Part shown: piece after piece, positions 1 through 9,135 of the stretch | How positions within the stretch are numbered: position 1 is the stretch's first letter | Layout: the number at the start of each line of letters is the position of its first letter | DNA from: an uncultured Oscillospiraceae bacterium | Lineage (GTDB): Bacteria > Bacillota > Clostridia > Oscillospirales > Oscillospiraceae | Direction: 5' to 3' | DNA: 64,000 bases | Assembly: GCA_947627285.1 (NCBI GenBank) | Contig: CANQVL010000001.1 | Coordinates: forward strand, 1 to 64,000 | Made by a program: the position numbers and the translations under genes | The notes under the pieces: generated by a model | Told to the model about the DNA's origin: nothing | The model's input: the letters and a program-made list of their open reading frames with translations, nothing else | Database searches by the model: none

Positions 1-20
1 TTTATATTCACTAAAGACAT
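1..20 (-). CDS. Start of next hydrogenase gene, probably hydA (5' end only)
   Basis: On the minus strand an ATG at 18-20 follows a strong AGGGGAGG at 30-37 and reads MSLVNI before the window ends. It begins 18 bp after the hydB stop, so it is the third gene of the operon. In clostridial operons of this type the gene after the NuoE- and NuoF-like subunits is usually the [FeFe]-hydrogenase catalytic subunit. That identity is inference from order; a bifurcating formate dehydrogenase subunit is possible. Confidence 0.55.
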
Positions 21-38
21 AGCTTTGGTCCTCCCCTA

Positions 39-1922
39 TTATTCCTTGATGATGGCCTTGAACTTGCAGGTGGACATACAGGCGCCGCACTTCACGCACT
101 TGGCGGGGTCGATCTCCATTGCCGCCAGCTTCTTGCCGGGGGCCACGTAGTCGGTGCGGGTGATGGCGGAGGCAGGGCACTGCTTTGCGCACATACCGCA
201 GCCGAAGCACTTGTCCTTCACTATCTTGTACTGCATCAGGTTCTTGCACACGTGGGCCGGGCACTTCTTGTCGTTGATGTGGGTGAGATACTCGTCCATG
301 AAGTGGGTCATGGTGGACTTGACGGGGTTTGCCGCCGTCTGTCCAAGGGCGCACAGGGAGCCGTTCTGGGTCACGTGTACCAGCTCCTCAAGGGCGGTGA
401 TGTCCTCGGGCTCGCCCTTGCCCTCGGTGATCTTGGTCAAAATCTCAAGCATACGCTTTGTACCTATGCGGCAGGGCGTACACTTTCCGCAGGACTCGTC
501 GCAGATAAACTCCATGTAGAACTTGGCGACATCCACCATGCAGTTGTCCTCGTCCATGACGATGGCGCCGCCGGAACCCATCATGGAGCCCTTGGCTACC
601 AGGTTGTCAAAGTCGATGGGCTCGTCAAGGTACTCCGTGGTGAGGCACCCGCCGGAGGGTCCGCCGGTCTGGATGGCCTTGAATTTCTTGCCGCCGGGGA
701 TACCGCCGCCGATGTCGAAGATGAGCTCCCGGAGGGTGGTGCCCATGGGGACCTCAACAAGTCCCACGTTGTTGACCTTGCCGCCCAGGGCGAAGACCTT
801 GGTGCCCTTGGAGCGCTCGGTGCCGAATTTGGCAAACTCCGCCGCGCCGTTCCTGAGAATGAAGGGCACGCAGGCGAGAGTCTCCACGTTGTTGACGATG
901 GTGGGGCACTGCCAGAGTCCCTTCACCGCCGGGAAGGGAGGACGGGGACGGGGCATACCGCGCTTGCCCTCGATGGAGTTCAAAAGCGCTGTCTCCTCGC
1001 CGCAGACGAAGGCGCCGGCGCCCAGCCTTATATGTACGTTGAAGCTGAAATCGGTGCCCAGGATGTGCTCGCCCAGGAGCCCCTCCTCCTGCGCCTGCTT
1101 GATGGCTATGCGCAGGCGGCGCACTGCCACGGGGTACTCGGCGCGGACGTAGAAGTAGCCGTTCTGGGCGCCGATGGCGTAGCCGGCGATGACCATGCCC
1201 TCGATGACGGCAAGGGGGTTGCCCTCAAGGATCGAGCGGTCCATGAACGCGCCGGGGTCGCCCTCGTCGCCGTTGCAGACAACGTATTTCTCGTCGCCCT
1301 TTTCGTTATAGGCAAACTGCCACTTGCGGCCCGTGGGGAAGCCGCCGCCGCCGCGTCCGCGAAGGCCGGCGGCAAGGACCTCGTCGATGACCTCCTGACG
1401 GGTCATGGAGAGGGCGCGGACAAGTCCCTGATAGGCACCGTAGCCCAACGCCTCGTTGATGTTCTCGGGGTCGATGGTGCCGCAGCCGTGGAGGGCTATG
1501 CGGTGCTGCTTCTTGTAGAAGTTGATGTCGTCCTGGCGCTGGACCTTCTCGCCGGTGGCGGGGTCCACATACAGAAGGCGCTCCACGATCTCGCCGCCGA
1601 TGAGGTCCTTTTCGACGATCTCGTCCACGTCCTCCAGCTTCACCATGCGGTAAAGCGTGTCCTCGGGGAAGATCTTGACGAAGGGCCCCTGGGAGCAGAA
1701 GCCGAAGCAGCCAACCTGGTTCACGCTGACCTTGTCGGAAAGCCCCTTCTCGGCGATGACCTTTTCAAATTTTTCACGTATCTCGGCGGAGTTGGAGGAA
1801 AGGCATCCGGTACCGCCGCAGAGGACCACGGCGCGCTTGCCCTCCTCGCCCTTGAACTTGCCGTCGAGACAGGCGGAGCAGGAGGCTATCCTCTCCTGAA
1901 GCTGTTCAGGTGTTTTTATCAT
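39..1922 (-). CDS. hydB: NuoF-like flavin/NAD(P) subunit of electron-bifurcating hydrogenase (HydB/HndC)
   Basis: 627-residue flavoprotein that passes electrons between NAD(P)H, FMN and iron-sulphur clusters in the cytoplasm. An N-terminal thioredoxin-like 2Fe-2S domain (about 1-110) carries paired Cys (CGGTGC, GCFGFC). The NuoF core has the glycine-rich RGRGGGGFPTGRKW near 190 and NGDEGDPGAF for FMN/NADH, then ESCGKCTPCRIG for a 4Fe-4S cluster. The C-terminal 55 residues form a two-cluster ferredoxin (CFGCGMCAKQCP and CVKCGACMSTC). This long architecture is that of HydB/HndC rather than plain complex I NuoF. The start follows GGGAGG, and hydC lies 15 bp upstream. Partner identity is inferred from neighbours. 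Confidence 0.93.
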   Translation of the reverse strand: MIKTPEQLQERIASCSACLDGKFKGEEGKRAVVLCGGTGCLSSNSAEIREKFEKVIAEKGLSDKVSVNQVGCFGFCSQGPFVKIFPEDTLYRMVKLEDVDEIVEKDLIGGEIVERLLYVDPATGEKVQRQDDINFYKKQHRIALHGCGTIDPENINEALGYGAYQGLVRALSMTRQEVIDEVLAAGLRGRGGGGFPTGRKWQFAYNEKGDEKYVVCNGDEGDPGAFMDRSILEGNPLAVIEGMVIAGYAIGAQNGYFYVRAEYPVAVRRLRIAIKQAQEEGLLGEHILGTDFSFNVHIRLGAGAFVCGEETALLNSIEGKRGMPRPRPPFPAVKGLWQCPTIVNNVETLACVPFILRNGAAEFAKFGTERSKGTKVFALGGKVNNVGLVEVPMGTTLRELIFDIGGGIPGGKKFKAIQTGGPSGGCLTTEYLDEPIDFDNLVAKGSMMGSGGAIVMDEDNCMVDVAKFYMEFICDESCGKCTPCRIGTKRMLEILTKITEGKGEPEDITALEELVHVTQNGSLCALGQTAANPVKSTMTHFMDEYLTHINDKKCPAHVCKNLMQYKIVKDKCFGCGMCAKQCPASAITRTDYVAPGKKLAAMEIDPAKCVKCGACMSTCKFKAIIKE

Positions 1923-1937
1923 GTTGTGACCTCCCTT

Positions 1938-2414
1938 TTACGCGTTGCGGTAGCTTGCCACGATGTCGGGGACATCGGAGACCTTGACCTTGGGGTAGAC
2001 CTTGCCGTTTATGGAGACGGCGGGGGCGATGCCGCAGGCGCCCAGGCACCTGAGCGCGTCCAAGGTGAAGAGTCCGTCGGGGGTCGTCTCGCCGCCCTTG
2101 ATGCCCAGAACCTCGGCAAACTTGTCAAAGACCTGTCCGCCGCCCTTGACGTAGCAGGCGGTGCCCAGGCAGCAGCCGACCACGTATTTTCCCTTGGGCT
2201 TCAGGGAGAAGTAGGAGTAGAACGTCACCACGCCGTAGATCTCGGCGACCGAGATCCCGGTCTTCTCGGAGACGAGCTCCTGTGCCTCCAGCGGTATGTA
2301 GCCGTACTCGTTCTGGATGTCGCTGAGGATCATCATCAGCGGCGTCGGCTCATTGGTGTACCGGGAGCAGATCTCTTCGATCTTCGCTACCGCCGATTCG
2401 CTTAAGCGAGCCAT
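1938..2414 (-). CDS. hydC: NuoE-like 2Fe-2S subunit of hydrogenase (HydC/HndA)
   Basis: About 158-residue thioredoxin-fold 2Fe-2S subunit that joins HydB in NAD(P)-linked hydrogenases. The NuoE pattern is visible: GCCLGTACYVKG in the middle and LRCLGACGIAPAV near the end supply the four cluster cysteines. I start at MARLSES (ATG 2412-2414) because GGAGG lies 8 nt upstream; an ATG 15 nt earlier overlaps that ribosome site. It is the first gene of the operon, 15 bp before hydB, behind a promoter with a Rex-like operator. Confidence 0.93.
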   Translation of the reverse strand: MARLSESAVAKIEEICSRYTNEPTPLMMILSDIQNEYGYIPLEAQELVSEKTGISVAEIYGVVTFYSYFSLKPKGKYVVGCCLGTACYVKGGGQVFDKFAEVLGIKGGETTPDGLFTLDALRCLGACGIAPAVSINGKVYPKVKVSDVPDIVASYRNA

Positions 2415-2500
2415 ATTGAAAACCTCCATTTTCTTTTTTCGGTCCGGTTCTCTCCTCCCGGGCCGTTTATTGTAACTTCAGTGCGCGCGGCACTCCAGTA

Positions 2501-2518
2501 TTGTTAATAGAATAACAT
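2501..2518. promoter_or_regulatory. Rex-like redox operator
   Basis: TTGTTAA-TAGA-ATAACAT matches the Rex consensus TTGTTAA-N4-TTAACAA at 12 of 14 arm positions, with a perfect left arm. It overlaps the -10 of the hydCB promoter. Rex senses NADH/NAD+ and represses hydrogenase and fermentation genes in Clostridia (family knowledge). Binding here is inference. Confidence 0.6.
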
Positions 2519-2537
2519 TCTTTCGTTGAAACTTCAA
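2509..2537 (-). promoter_or_regulatory. Promoter of hydC-hydB-hydA
   Basis: TTGAAG, 17 bp, TATTCT with an extended TG at the -10, about 90 nt before hydC. The -35 lies in a small palindrome, TTGAA-GT-TTCAA. Confidence 0.6.
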
Positions 2538-2600
2538 TAGTGTATTTAAGCTTTTTTATGCGCGTTTTGACAATTTTTTAGGGCAGTTTACCCATTCGCG

Positions 2601-3596
2601 TCACTCGCCGCCAAGTGTCTCATAAATCATGTCCGGGTAGTCGCTCATGATGGCGTCCGCGCCCTTGGAGGCGAGGTCAAGGCACAGGCTGGGATCGTTG
2701 ATCGTCCAGAACTGTACGGCGATGTTCCGGCGGTGGGCGTAGTTGACCATGCGGGTGGTGCCGAGCTTCACCACGTAATCCTCGTCGGGTATCTGAAGGG
2801 CGACGAAGCCGTAATATCCCTCAGGCCGGTCGATGCCCAGGAGGGAGTCAAAATAGAAGCCCACCACCTCGTTCACTCCGGCTGAGCGGAGCATATCCGG
2901 GTATTTCTCCGTCATGTATTCCGTTATCTCGTTGTGGAAGGTGCCGATGATCGCCCGGTCCAGCATATCCCTGTCCTTGAGTATACCGTAGATCCTGTCC
3001 GCCGCGAGCCTGCCCCGGTCGCCGGAGTCCTTGATCTCCATGATGAAGCGGTACTCTCCGTAGCCGTCAAGGAAGTCAAAAAGGTCCTCCGGACGCAGTA
3101 CGCGCAGCTCATCGGGTATGTCCCCGCCCCGCAGTCCCCGGTAGGGCGTCTCCCCCGCCGCGTTCACAAAGCTCTCGCCCATGTTGAGCTCTCTCAGCTC
3201 CTCATAGGTGTGCCCGGAGGGGTAGACGTCCGAATAGCCGAAGTGCTCGGCGGCGTCGGAGGTGCGGTCAAGCGTCTCGTCGTGGAGCAGTATGAGCTCC
3301 CCGTCCTCCGTGAGAGCCAGGTCAAATTCAAAGATGTCCACCTTGAAGTCCGATTCCACCACGTTCCTGAATGCCATCAGGGTGTTTTCGGGCGCTATCC
3401 CTCCCCCGCTGCGGTGGGCGGATACCATGGGTGTGCCGGTCTTGGATATGTACGGGTTCGTACACCCCGACACGTCCACAGGCGGCTCGCCGGACCAGTC
3501 ATGAGTGACCGTCAGGTACGCCGCCGCTGCAAGCGCCGCAAGCGCAATCAAGACCGCCAATATCGTCAAAAGCACCCTTTTCAGCGTCTTATTCAT
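2601..3596 (-). CDS. Membrane-anchored glycerophosphodiester phosphodiesterase
   Basis: 331-residue GDPD-family enzyme that splits glycerophosphodiesters into glycerol-3-phosphate and an alcohol. Residues 8-30 are one hydrophobic segment, so the TIM-barrel domain should face outside. Family marks are HRSGGG..PENT near 61-71, FEFDLALTEDGELILLHDETLDRT near 89-112 (metal-binding Glu/Asp and catalytic His), and the C-terminal TINDP and SDYPD motifs. The start follows AAGGAG. It stands alone between the hydrogenase promoter and the pckG terminator. The exact substrate cannot be told from sequence. Confidence 0.92.
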   Translation of the reverse strand: MNKTLKRVLLTILAVLIALAALAAAAYLTVTHDWSGEPPVDVSGCTNPYISKTGTPMVSAHRSGGGIAPENTLMAFRNVVESDFKVDIFEFDLALTEDGELILLHDETLDRTSDAAEHFGYSDVYPSGHTYEELRELNMGESFVNAAGETPYRGLRGGDIPDELRVLRPEDLFDFLDGYGEYRFIMEIKDSGDRGRLAADRIYGILKDRDMLDRAIIGTFHNEITEYMTEKYPDMLRSAGVNEVVGFYFDSLLGIDRPEGYYGFVALQIPDEDYVVKLGTTRMVNYAHRRNIAVQFWTINDPSLCLDLASKGADAIMSDYPDMIYETLGGE

Positions 3597-3662
3597 CTTA
3601 TTCTCTCCTTTACATTGACTTCACACAGCTATAATAACCGCCGTCAGCCTCTTTCTGATTTC

Positions 3663-3694
3663 AAAAAACCGGACCGTCGGAATGGCGGTCCGGT
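3663..3694 (-). terminator. Terminator after pckG
   Basis: Nine-bp stem ACCGGACCG/CGGTCCGGT followed on the minus strand by TTTTTT, directly downstream of the pckG stop. Confidence 0.85.
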
Positions 3695-3701
3695 ATATTT
3701 G

Positions 3702-5474
<1,773 letters not shown>

Positions 5475-5508
5475 GTGTTTAACCTCCTTGTAGAGATACA
5501 AATTTCTC

Positions 5509-5537
5509 TGTATAACATTCTACACTAAACGAATCAA
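5509..5537 (-). promoter_or_regulatory. pckG promoter
   Basis: TTGATT, 17 bp, TATACA with extended TG upstream of the -10; about 35 nt before the start codon. Confidence 0.7.
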
Positions 5538-5565
5538 AAATTGCAACGTCACAGATGACAAATAA

Positions 5566-5579
5566 AATAAGCGCTTACG
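5566..5579. promoter_or_regulatory. cre-like / LacI-family operator upstream of pckG
   Basis: AATAAGCGCTTACG has the palindromic core TAAGCGCTTA typical of CcpA cre boxes and other LacI-family operators. It lies 28 bp upstream of the pckG -35. PEP carboxykinase is a plausible target of carbon control. Binding is inference. Confidence 0.45.
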
Positions 5580-5611
5580 TAATTTTTTGATATAGTTTAC
5601 TTGCGGGAATG

Positions 5612-5649
5612 AAAACGCCCACACACAAAATGTTGTGTCAGGGGCGTTT
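5612..5649 (-). terminator. Terminator after mpg
   Basis: Stem AACGCCC/GGGCGTT with an inner ACACAA/TTGTGTG stem, ending in TTTTC on the minus strand. It overlaps the last codons of the glycosylase gene. Confidence 0.6.
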
Positions 5650-6225
5650 GGATACATATTTGCTGCCGGAGAGGGTGAAGCGCCAGGGCCAATCCTTTGC
5701 CTCGCCCGCGTAGTCGATGCCCACGCGCTTCGAGGTCTCCACGGGCACGTCGCCCTCCCCCGCCTCCACAAAAAGCTTAGAGTCGGCGTCATATACGCGC
5801 GCCCCGTAAAGCTCCCTTGTGACGCCCAGCGCCGCCGTGAGCTTGCCGGGACCGGAGCAAAGGTTTGCGAGCTTGTCAGTGTGCCGCCGCTTCGACATCG
5901 TCTCAATGCCGCCCGTGGGCTCCAGCGCCCTCAGAAGGACGCAGTCGGGGGAGTCCTCCGGGCCGCAGGAGATGTTGAGACACCAGTGCATTCCGTAGAT
6001 GAGGTAGATGTAGGCAAGCCCCTTGCCCTCGTAAAGCGCCCGCACCCGCTCCGTCCTGCCCTTATATGAGTGGGCGGCGGGGTCGATTGGTCCCCGGTAG
6101 GCCTCCGCCTCAACTATGACGCCCCGGGTCTCAGCGCCGCCAACGCGGGAGACGAGGGTACAGCCGATGAGCTCCCGTGCCACCGTCAGGGTGTCCCTTT
6201 TGTAAAACTCAACGGGAAGGATCAT
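5638..6225 (-). CDS. 3-methyladenine DNA glycosylase (AAG/MPG family)
   Basis: 195-residue base-excision repair enzyme that removes alkylated purines. The family signature is clear: VEAEAYRGPIDPAAHS near 37-52 (catalytic Glu), YLIYGMHWCLN near 75-85, and VLLRALEP, ending with the GSKYVSKRP tail. Length is normal. Its start overlaps the rsmA stop by 17 bp, so it is translated as the last gene of MATE-rsmA-mpg, followed by a terminator. Confidence 0.95.
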   Translation of the reverse strand: MILPVEFYKRDTLTVARELIGCTLVSRVGGAETRGVIVEAEAYRGPIDPAAHSYKGRTERVRALYEGKGLAYIYLIYGMHWCLNISCGPEDSPDCVLLRALEPTGGIETMSKRRHTDKLANLCSGPGKLTAALGVTRELYGARVYDADSKLFVEAGEGDVPVETSKRVGIDYAGEAKDWPWRFTLSGSKYVSKRP

Positions 6226-7078
6226 TCAAAGCCCTCCCCAGCTCGTCTGTAAGCGCGGCAAATTCCGGTATGCCCAGCTCCTCTCCCCTGACGGTTTCCG
6301 ACAGCCCGCAGCGGCGGATACAGCCGGCAATATCCGTCTTGTCAAGCTGAGGAAAGCCGGAGGAAAGGGCGTTCGCCAGGGTCTTCCTGCGCTGGTTGAA
6401 CGCCGCGCGCACCGTTTTGAAGAAGAGCCTCTCGTCGGTTCTCGCGGCTGGCTCTCCCCTCCTTGTGAGCTTTATGACGGAGCTTGTGACCTTTGGGCGC
6501 GGCTCAAAGCAGGAGGGCGGCACGTCGAAAAGGAGCTCCGGCTGATAGTAAAAGTCCACAAATATCCCGAACGCGCCGTAATCCGGCGTCCCCGGTCCGG
6601 CGCAGATCCTTCCGGCGACCTCCCGCTGGATCATAACGGTGACTGTCTCAAAGCGCCCGCACTCGATGAGCTTGGTGAGCACCGGCGAGGTTATGTTGTA
6701 GGGAAGGTTGGCGCACACCGCCGGCGTTAGCCCTTTAAGGTTATTTTCCAGTATATCCGGTATGTCCGCCTTCATGATGTCGGCGTTTATAATATCCACG
6801 TTGTCAACGCCGGCTAAGGTCTCGCCGAGCACGGGCATGAGGCGCGCGTCCACCTCCAGCGCCGCCACTTTGCCCGCGCGTTTGGCAAGCTCCGCTGTGA
6901 GACAGCCAACGCCGGGGCCGATCTCAAGCACGCCCGTTTCCTTATCAACGCCAGACTCCTGGGCGATGCGCTCCGGCACCCAGGCGGCGATCAGAAAATT
7001 CTGCCCCTTTGCCTTTGAAAAACGAAACCCATGCCGCTCCAAAAGCGCGGTCACGGCCTGAATATCTGTAAGCTCCAT
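6209..7078 (-). CDS. rsmA: 16S rRNA dimethyladenosine transferase RsmA (KsgA)
   Basis: About 289-residue SAM-dependent enzyme that dimethylates two adjacent adenines near the 3' end of 16S rRNA during 30S assembly. Visible marks are QNFLI near the start, the SAM-binding VLEIGPGVGCLTAEL, the acidic ALEVDARL, and catalytic NLPYNITSP. The ATG at 7076-7078 follows GGAGG by 4 nt; an upstream TTG at 7105 is less likely. It begins 23 bp after the MATE stop and overlaps mpg. Confidence 0.96.
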   Translation of the reverse strand: MELTDIQAVTALLERHGFRFSKAKGQNFLIAAWVPERIAQESGVDKETGVLEIGPGVGCLTAELAKRAGKVAALEVDARLMPVLGETLAGVDNVDIINADIMKADIPDILENNLKGLTPAVCANLPYNITSPVLTKLIECGRFETVTVMIQREVAGRICAGPGTPDYGAFGIFVDFYYQPELLFDVPPSCFEPRPKVTSSVIKLTRRGEPAARTDERLFFKTVRAAFNQRRKTLANALSSGFPQLDKTDIAGCIRRCGLSETVRGEELGIPEFAALTDELGRALNDPSR

Positions 7079-7101
7079 AATACCTCCGGGGAATAAACCG
7101 T

Positions 7102-8487
7102 TCAAATCTTATTATCCGGCGCAGCTTCAAAGGCGCGCTTTTCGTAAAGCCGGTAGACAAAAAGCGAGAGGGCGACGGTGAGGGTGTCCGCGCACAGCTG
7201 CGACCAGACGATACCGTATTTGCCGAACAGTCCGTTGAGGATATAGAGCATCGGGATATTGAATACGAGCCACCTGGTCACGCCCAAAAACAGTGCGTAG
7301 CCGCCCTTGCCGAAGCCGTTGAAAAGGTATACGTGGAAGAAGCTCAGGAACATAAGGGGTGTCGCCAGGACCCTCGCCCTCAGGAATTTTGTCCCTATCT
7401 CCACCGTGGCGGGGTCGGGAATGAAGATCCTGACGATCTGGCTTGTGAAAAGCTCGTAGATCAGTATGCTCACCGCCGCGCAGACAAGTCCCAGCATGAG
7501 GGCGTACCTCTTTGTACCCCTCAGGCGCTCCAGGTTGCGGGTGGAGTAGTTGTAGGCGATGATGGGCATCATGCCCTGGCATATGCCCACGCCCACGTTC
7601 AGCGGAAGGCGCTCCACCTTCAAAACTACGCCTATAGCCGCCAGGGATACGTCGTCATAACCGCTCATGAGCTTGTCTATCACCACGTAGTCCAGGTCAA
7701 AAAGGAGCGTGGCGATGGAGGACGGCACGCCCACGGCAAACACGCCAAGCACGCTTTTCCCCTCCGGCAGCTTCAGCGGGGATACGAGCCTCAAAACGCT
7801 GTCGGAGCCGCGAAGCCTTATGAGCACAGCGGCAAAATAGGCGCAGGCTATCAAATTTGAAAGGCACGTGGCGGCTCCCGCGCCGGCTATCTCCATGCCC
7901 TTCGGGAAAAGCACGAACATAAAAAGCGGGTCAAGCGCGATGTTGACCGCGCCGCCCATGGTAATTCCGAATCCGGCTTTTTTCGACTCCCCCACGCTTC
8001 TCAGGAGGTTTGCCAGCGTGTTGGAGAGCACGGTGGGAACGCCGCCGCAGACGATGACGAAAAATGCGTAGGTGGAGGCGTAGCCGTATGTTCCCGATGT
8101 GGCGCCAAGGGCGTTCATCAATGGGCGCATGAATATGAGCACGCCCGCGGAAAAAAGCGCCGCGGTCAGCGCGCCCAGGTACACGCAGAAGCTGTACACC
8201 CTCCGCGCCTCGTCCTCCCGCTTTTGACCCAGGAGCCTTGAGATAAGCGCGCCGCCACCGATACCCGCAAGCCCGGAGATGGAGAGGGATATGTTGAAGA
8301 CGGGAAGTATCAGCGACGCCCCCGCCACCATAAGCGAGTTGCCGGTCCTCCCAATGAAGAAGGTGTCCGCCATGTTGTAGATGAGGACGATGAGCTGACT
8401 TATGACGGTAGGCACCGCCATGGTCATAACCGCCCTGCCCACGGGCATTTTTTCAAATATCTCGGTTTTATCCCTTGCCGCAGTCAT
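7102..8487 (-). CDS. MATE family efflux transporter
   Basis: 461-residue inner-membrane antiporter with about 12 hydrophobic segments in two related halves. The N-terminal half has the MATE pattern IFEKMPVGRAVMTMAVPTVISQL and MADTFFIGRTGN. The family exports cationic drugs or metabolites using Na+ or H+ gradients; the substrate is unknown. First gene of the run with rsmA and mpg. The ribosome site (AAGAGA) is weak. Confidence 0.92.
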   Translation of the reverse strand: MTAARDKTEIFEKMPVGRAVMTMAVPTVISQLIVLIYNMADTFFIGRTGNSLMVAGASLILPVFNISLSISGLAGIGGGALISRLLGQKREDEARRVYSFCVYLGALTAALFSAGVLIFMRPLMNALGATSGTYGYASTYAFFVIVCGGVPTVLSNTLANLLRSVGESKKAGFGITMGGAVNIALDPLFMFVLFPKGMEIAGAGAATCLSNLIACAYFAAVLIRLRGSDSVLRLVSPLKLPEGKSVLGVFAVGVPSSIATLLFDLDYVVIDKLMSGYDDVSLAAIGVVLKVERLPLNVGVGICQGMMPIIAYNYSTRNLERLRGTKRYALMLGLVCAAVSILIYELFTSQIVRIFIPDPATVEIGTKFLRARVLATPLMFLSFFHVYLFNGFGKGGYALFLGVTRWLVFNIPMLYILNGLFGKYGIVWSQLCADTLTVALSLFVYRLYEKRAFEAAPDNKI

Positions 8488-8537
8488 AAATTATCTCTTT
8501 TCAACTAAATAAATTCAAGCGATGGTATAATACATTA

Positions 8538-8570
8538 CAAGAAAACGGCAGCCGAAAGCTGCCGTTTTCC
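8538..8570 (-). terminator. Terminator after tRNA-Pro
   Basis: Twelve-bp hairpin GAAAACGGCAGC/GCTGCCGTTTTC, immediately 3' of the tRNA on the minus strand, with TTTTCTT at the end. Confidence 0.85.
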
Positions 8571-8573
8571 GGA

Positions 8574-8647
8574 TCCGAGTGACTGGATTCGAACCAGCGG
8601 CCTCTTGAACCCCATTCAAGCGCGATACCAAACTTCGCCACACCCGG
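8574..8647 (-). tRNA. tRNA-Pro (anticodon GGG)
   Basis: Folds as a 74-nt cloverleaf on the minus strand: acceptor CCGGGTG/CACTCGG, D stem GCGA/TCGC, anticodon stem CTTGA/TCAAG around loop ATGGGGT (anticodon GGG), and T arm with TTCGAAT. Discriminator is A. No CCA is encoded, so it must be added after transcription. It fills most of the gap 8488-8795 with its promoter and terminator. Confidence 0.95.
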
Positions 8648-8667
8648 ATATTTTTTTGTGCTTGAGT

Positions 8668-8696
8668 ATAATAGCACATCTTCTCCGTCTTTGCAA
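8668..8696 (-). promoter_or_regulatory. tRNA-Pro promoter
   Basis: TTGCAA, 17 bp, TATTAT, about 20 bp upstream of the mature 5' end. Confidence 0.75.
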
Positions 8697-8747
8697 GTCC
8701 TAATTTAAGATTTTTTTGATTTTTTCTTCGACGGGCACAAAAAGTGT

Positions 8748-8784
8748 CAAAAACCGGAGACGAACACGCAGGCTCGCCTCCGGT
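8748..8784 (-). terminator. Terminator after LysM gene
   Basis: Stem ACCGGAG/CTCCGGT followed by TTTTT on the minus strand, 11 bp after the LysM stop. Confidence 0.75.
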
Positions 8785-8795
8785 GATCATAAAAA

Positions 8796-9056
8796 TCAGA
8801 AAATTATATTTGTCACGTCAGGGCGGGTGTAGATCGCGGCGTCCGGGACCTGGTAGAAGGCCGTCAGCATCCGGCGCGGGCGGGGAGGGATATTGATAAT
8901 ACCCACCGGCACTGTGACCTGCTGCCCCTCGTAAAAGGGGATTTGGTTCTCCCTCAGCACCGCCGCCTCCGTGACGCCGAATTTTTCGGAGACCGAACGG
9001 GCGCTCTCGCCCTTTTGTACGGTGTATATGTGCACGGTCATCCGCTCCAATTTCAT
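8796..9056 (-). CDS. Small LysM-domain protein
   Basis: 86 residues. One LysM motif (about 8-52): YTVQKGESARSVSEKFGV then QIPFYEGQQVTVPV. LysM binds N-acetylglucosamine-containing glycans such as peptidoglycan. No signal peptide or membrane segment is visible, so the site of action is unclear; small cytoplasmic-looking LysM proteins are common in spore formers. The start is uncertain: the Met at 9056 has no clear ribosome site, and the Met at 9041 has GGAG only 3 nt upstream. Confidence 0.75.
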   Translation of the reverse strand: MKLERMTVHIYTVQKGESARSVSEKFGVTEAAVLRENQIPFYEGQQVTVPVGIINIPPRPRRMLTAFYQVPDAAIYTRPDVTNIIF

Positions 9057-9135
9057 GGCACACAGGTGCCTATGACATTGTATGACCCGCCGTGGGCGTA
9101 TGCCACACCGTCAGAAGCGGTCCTCCGCCTTTGCC

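Noticed and set aside
252-2405. A 717-codon open frame on the + strand across hydB and hydC
   Set aside because: Antisense shadow of two clear iron-sulphur subunit genes; no ribosome site or motif.
9057-9135. GGCAC/GTGCC repeat and TACAAT box between malQ and the LysM gene as a promoter
   Set aside because: No acceptable -35 at proper spacing, and the hairpin arms are only five bases.
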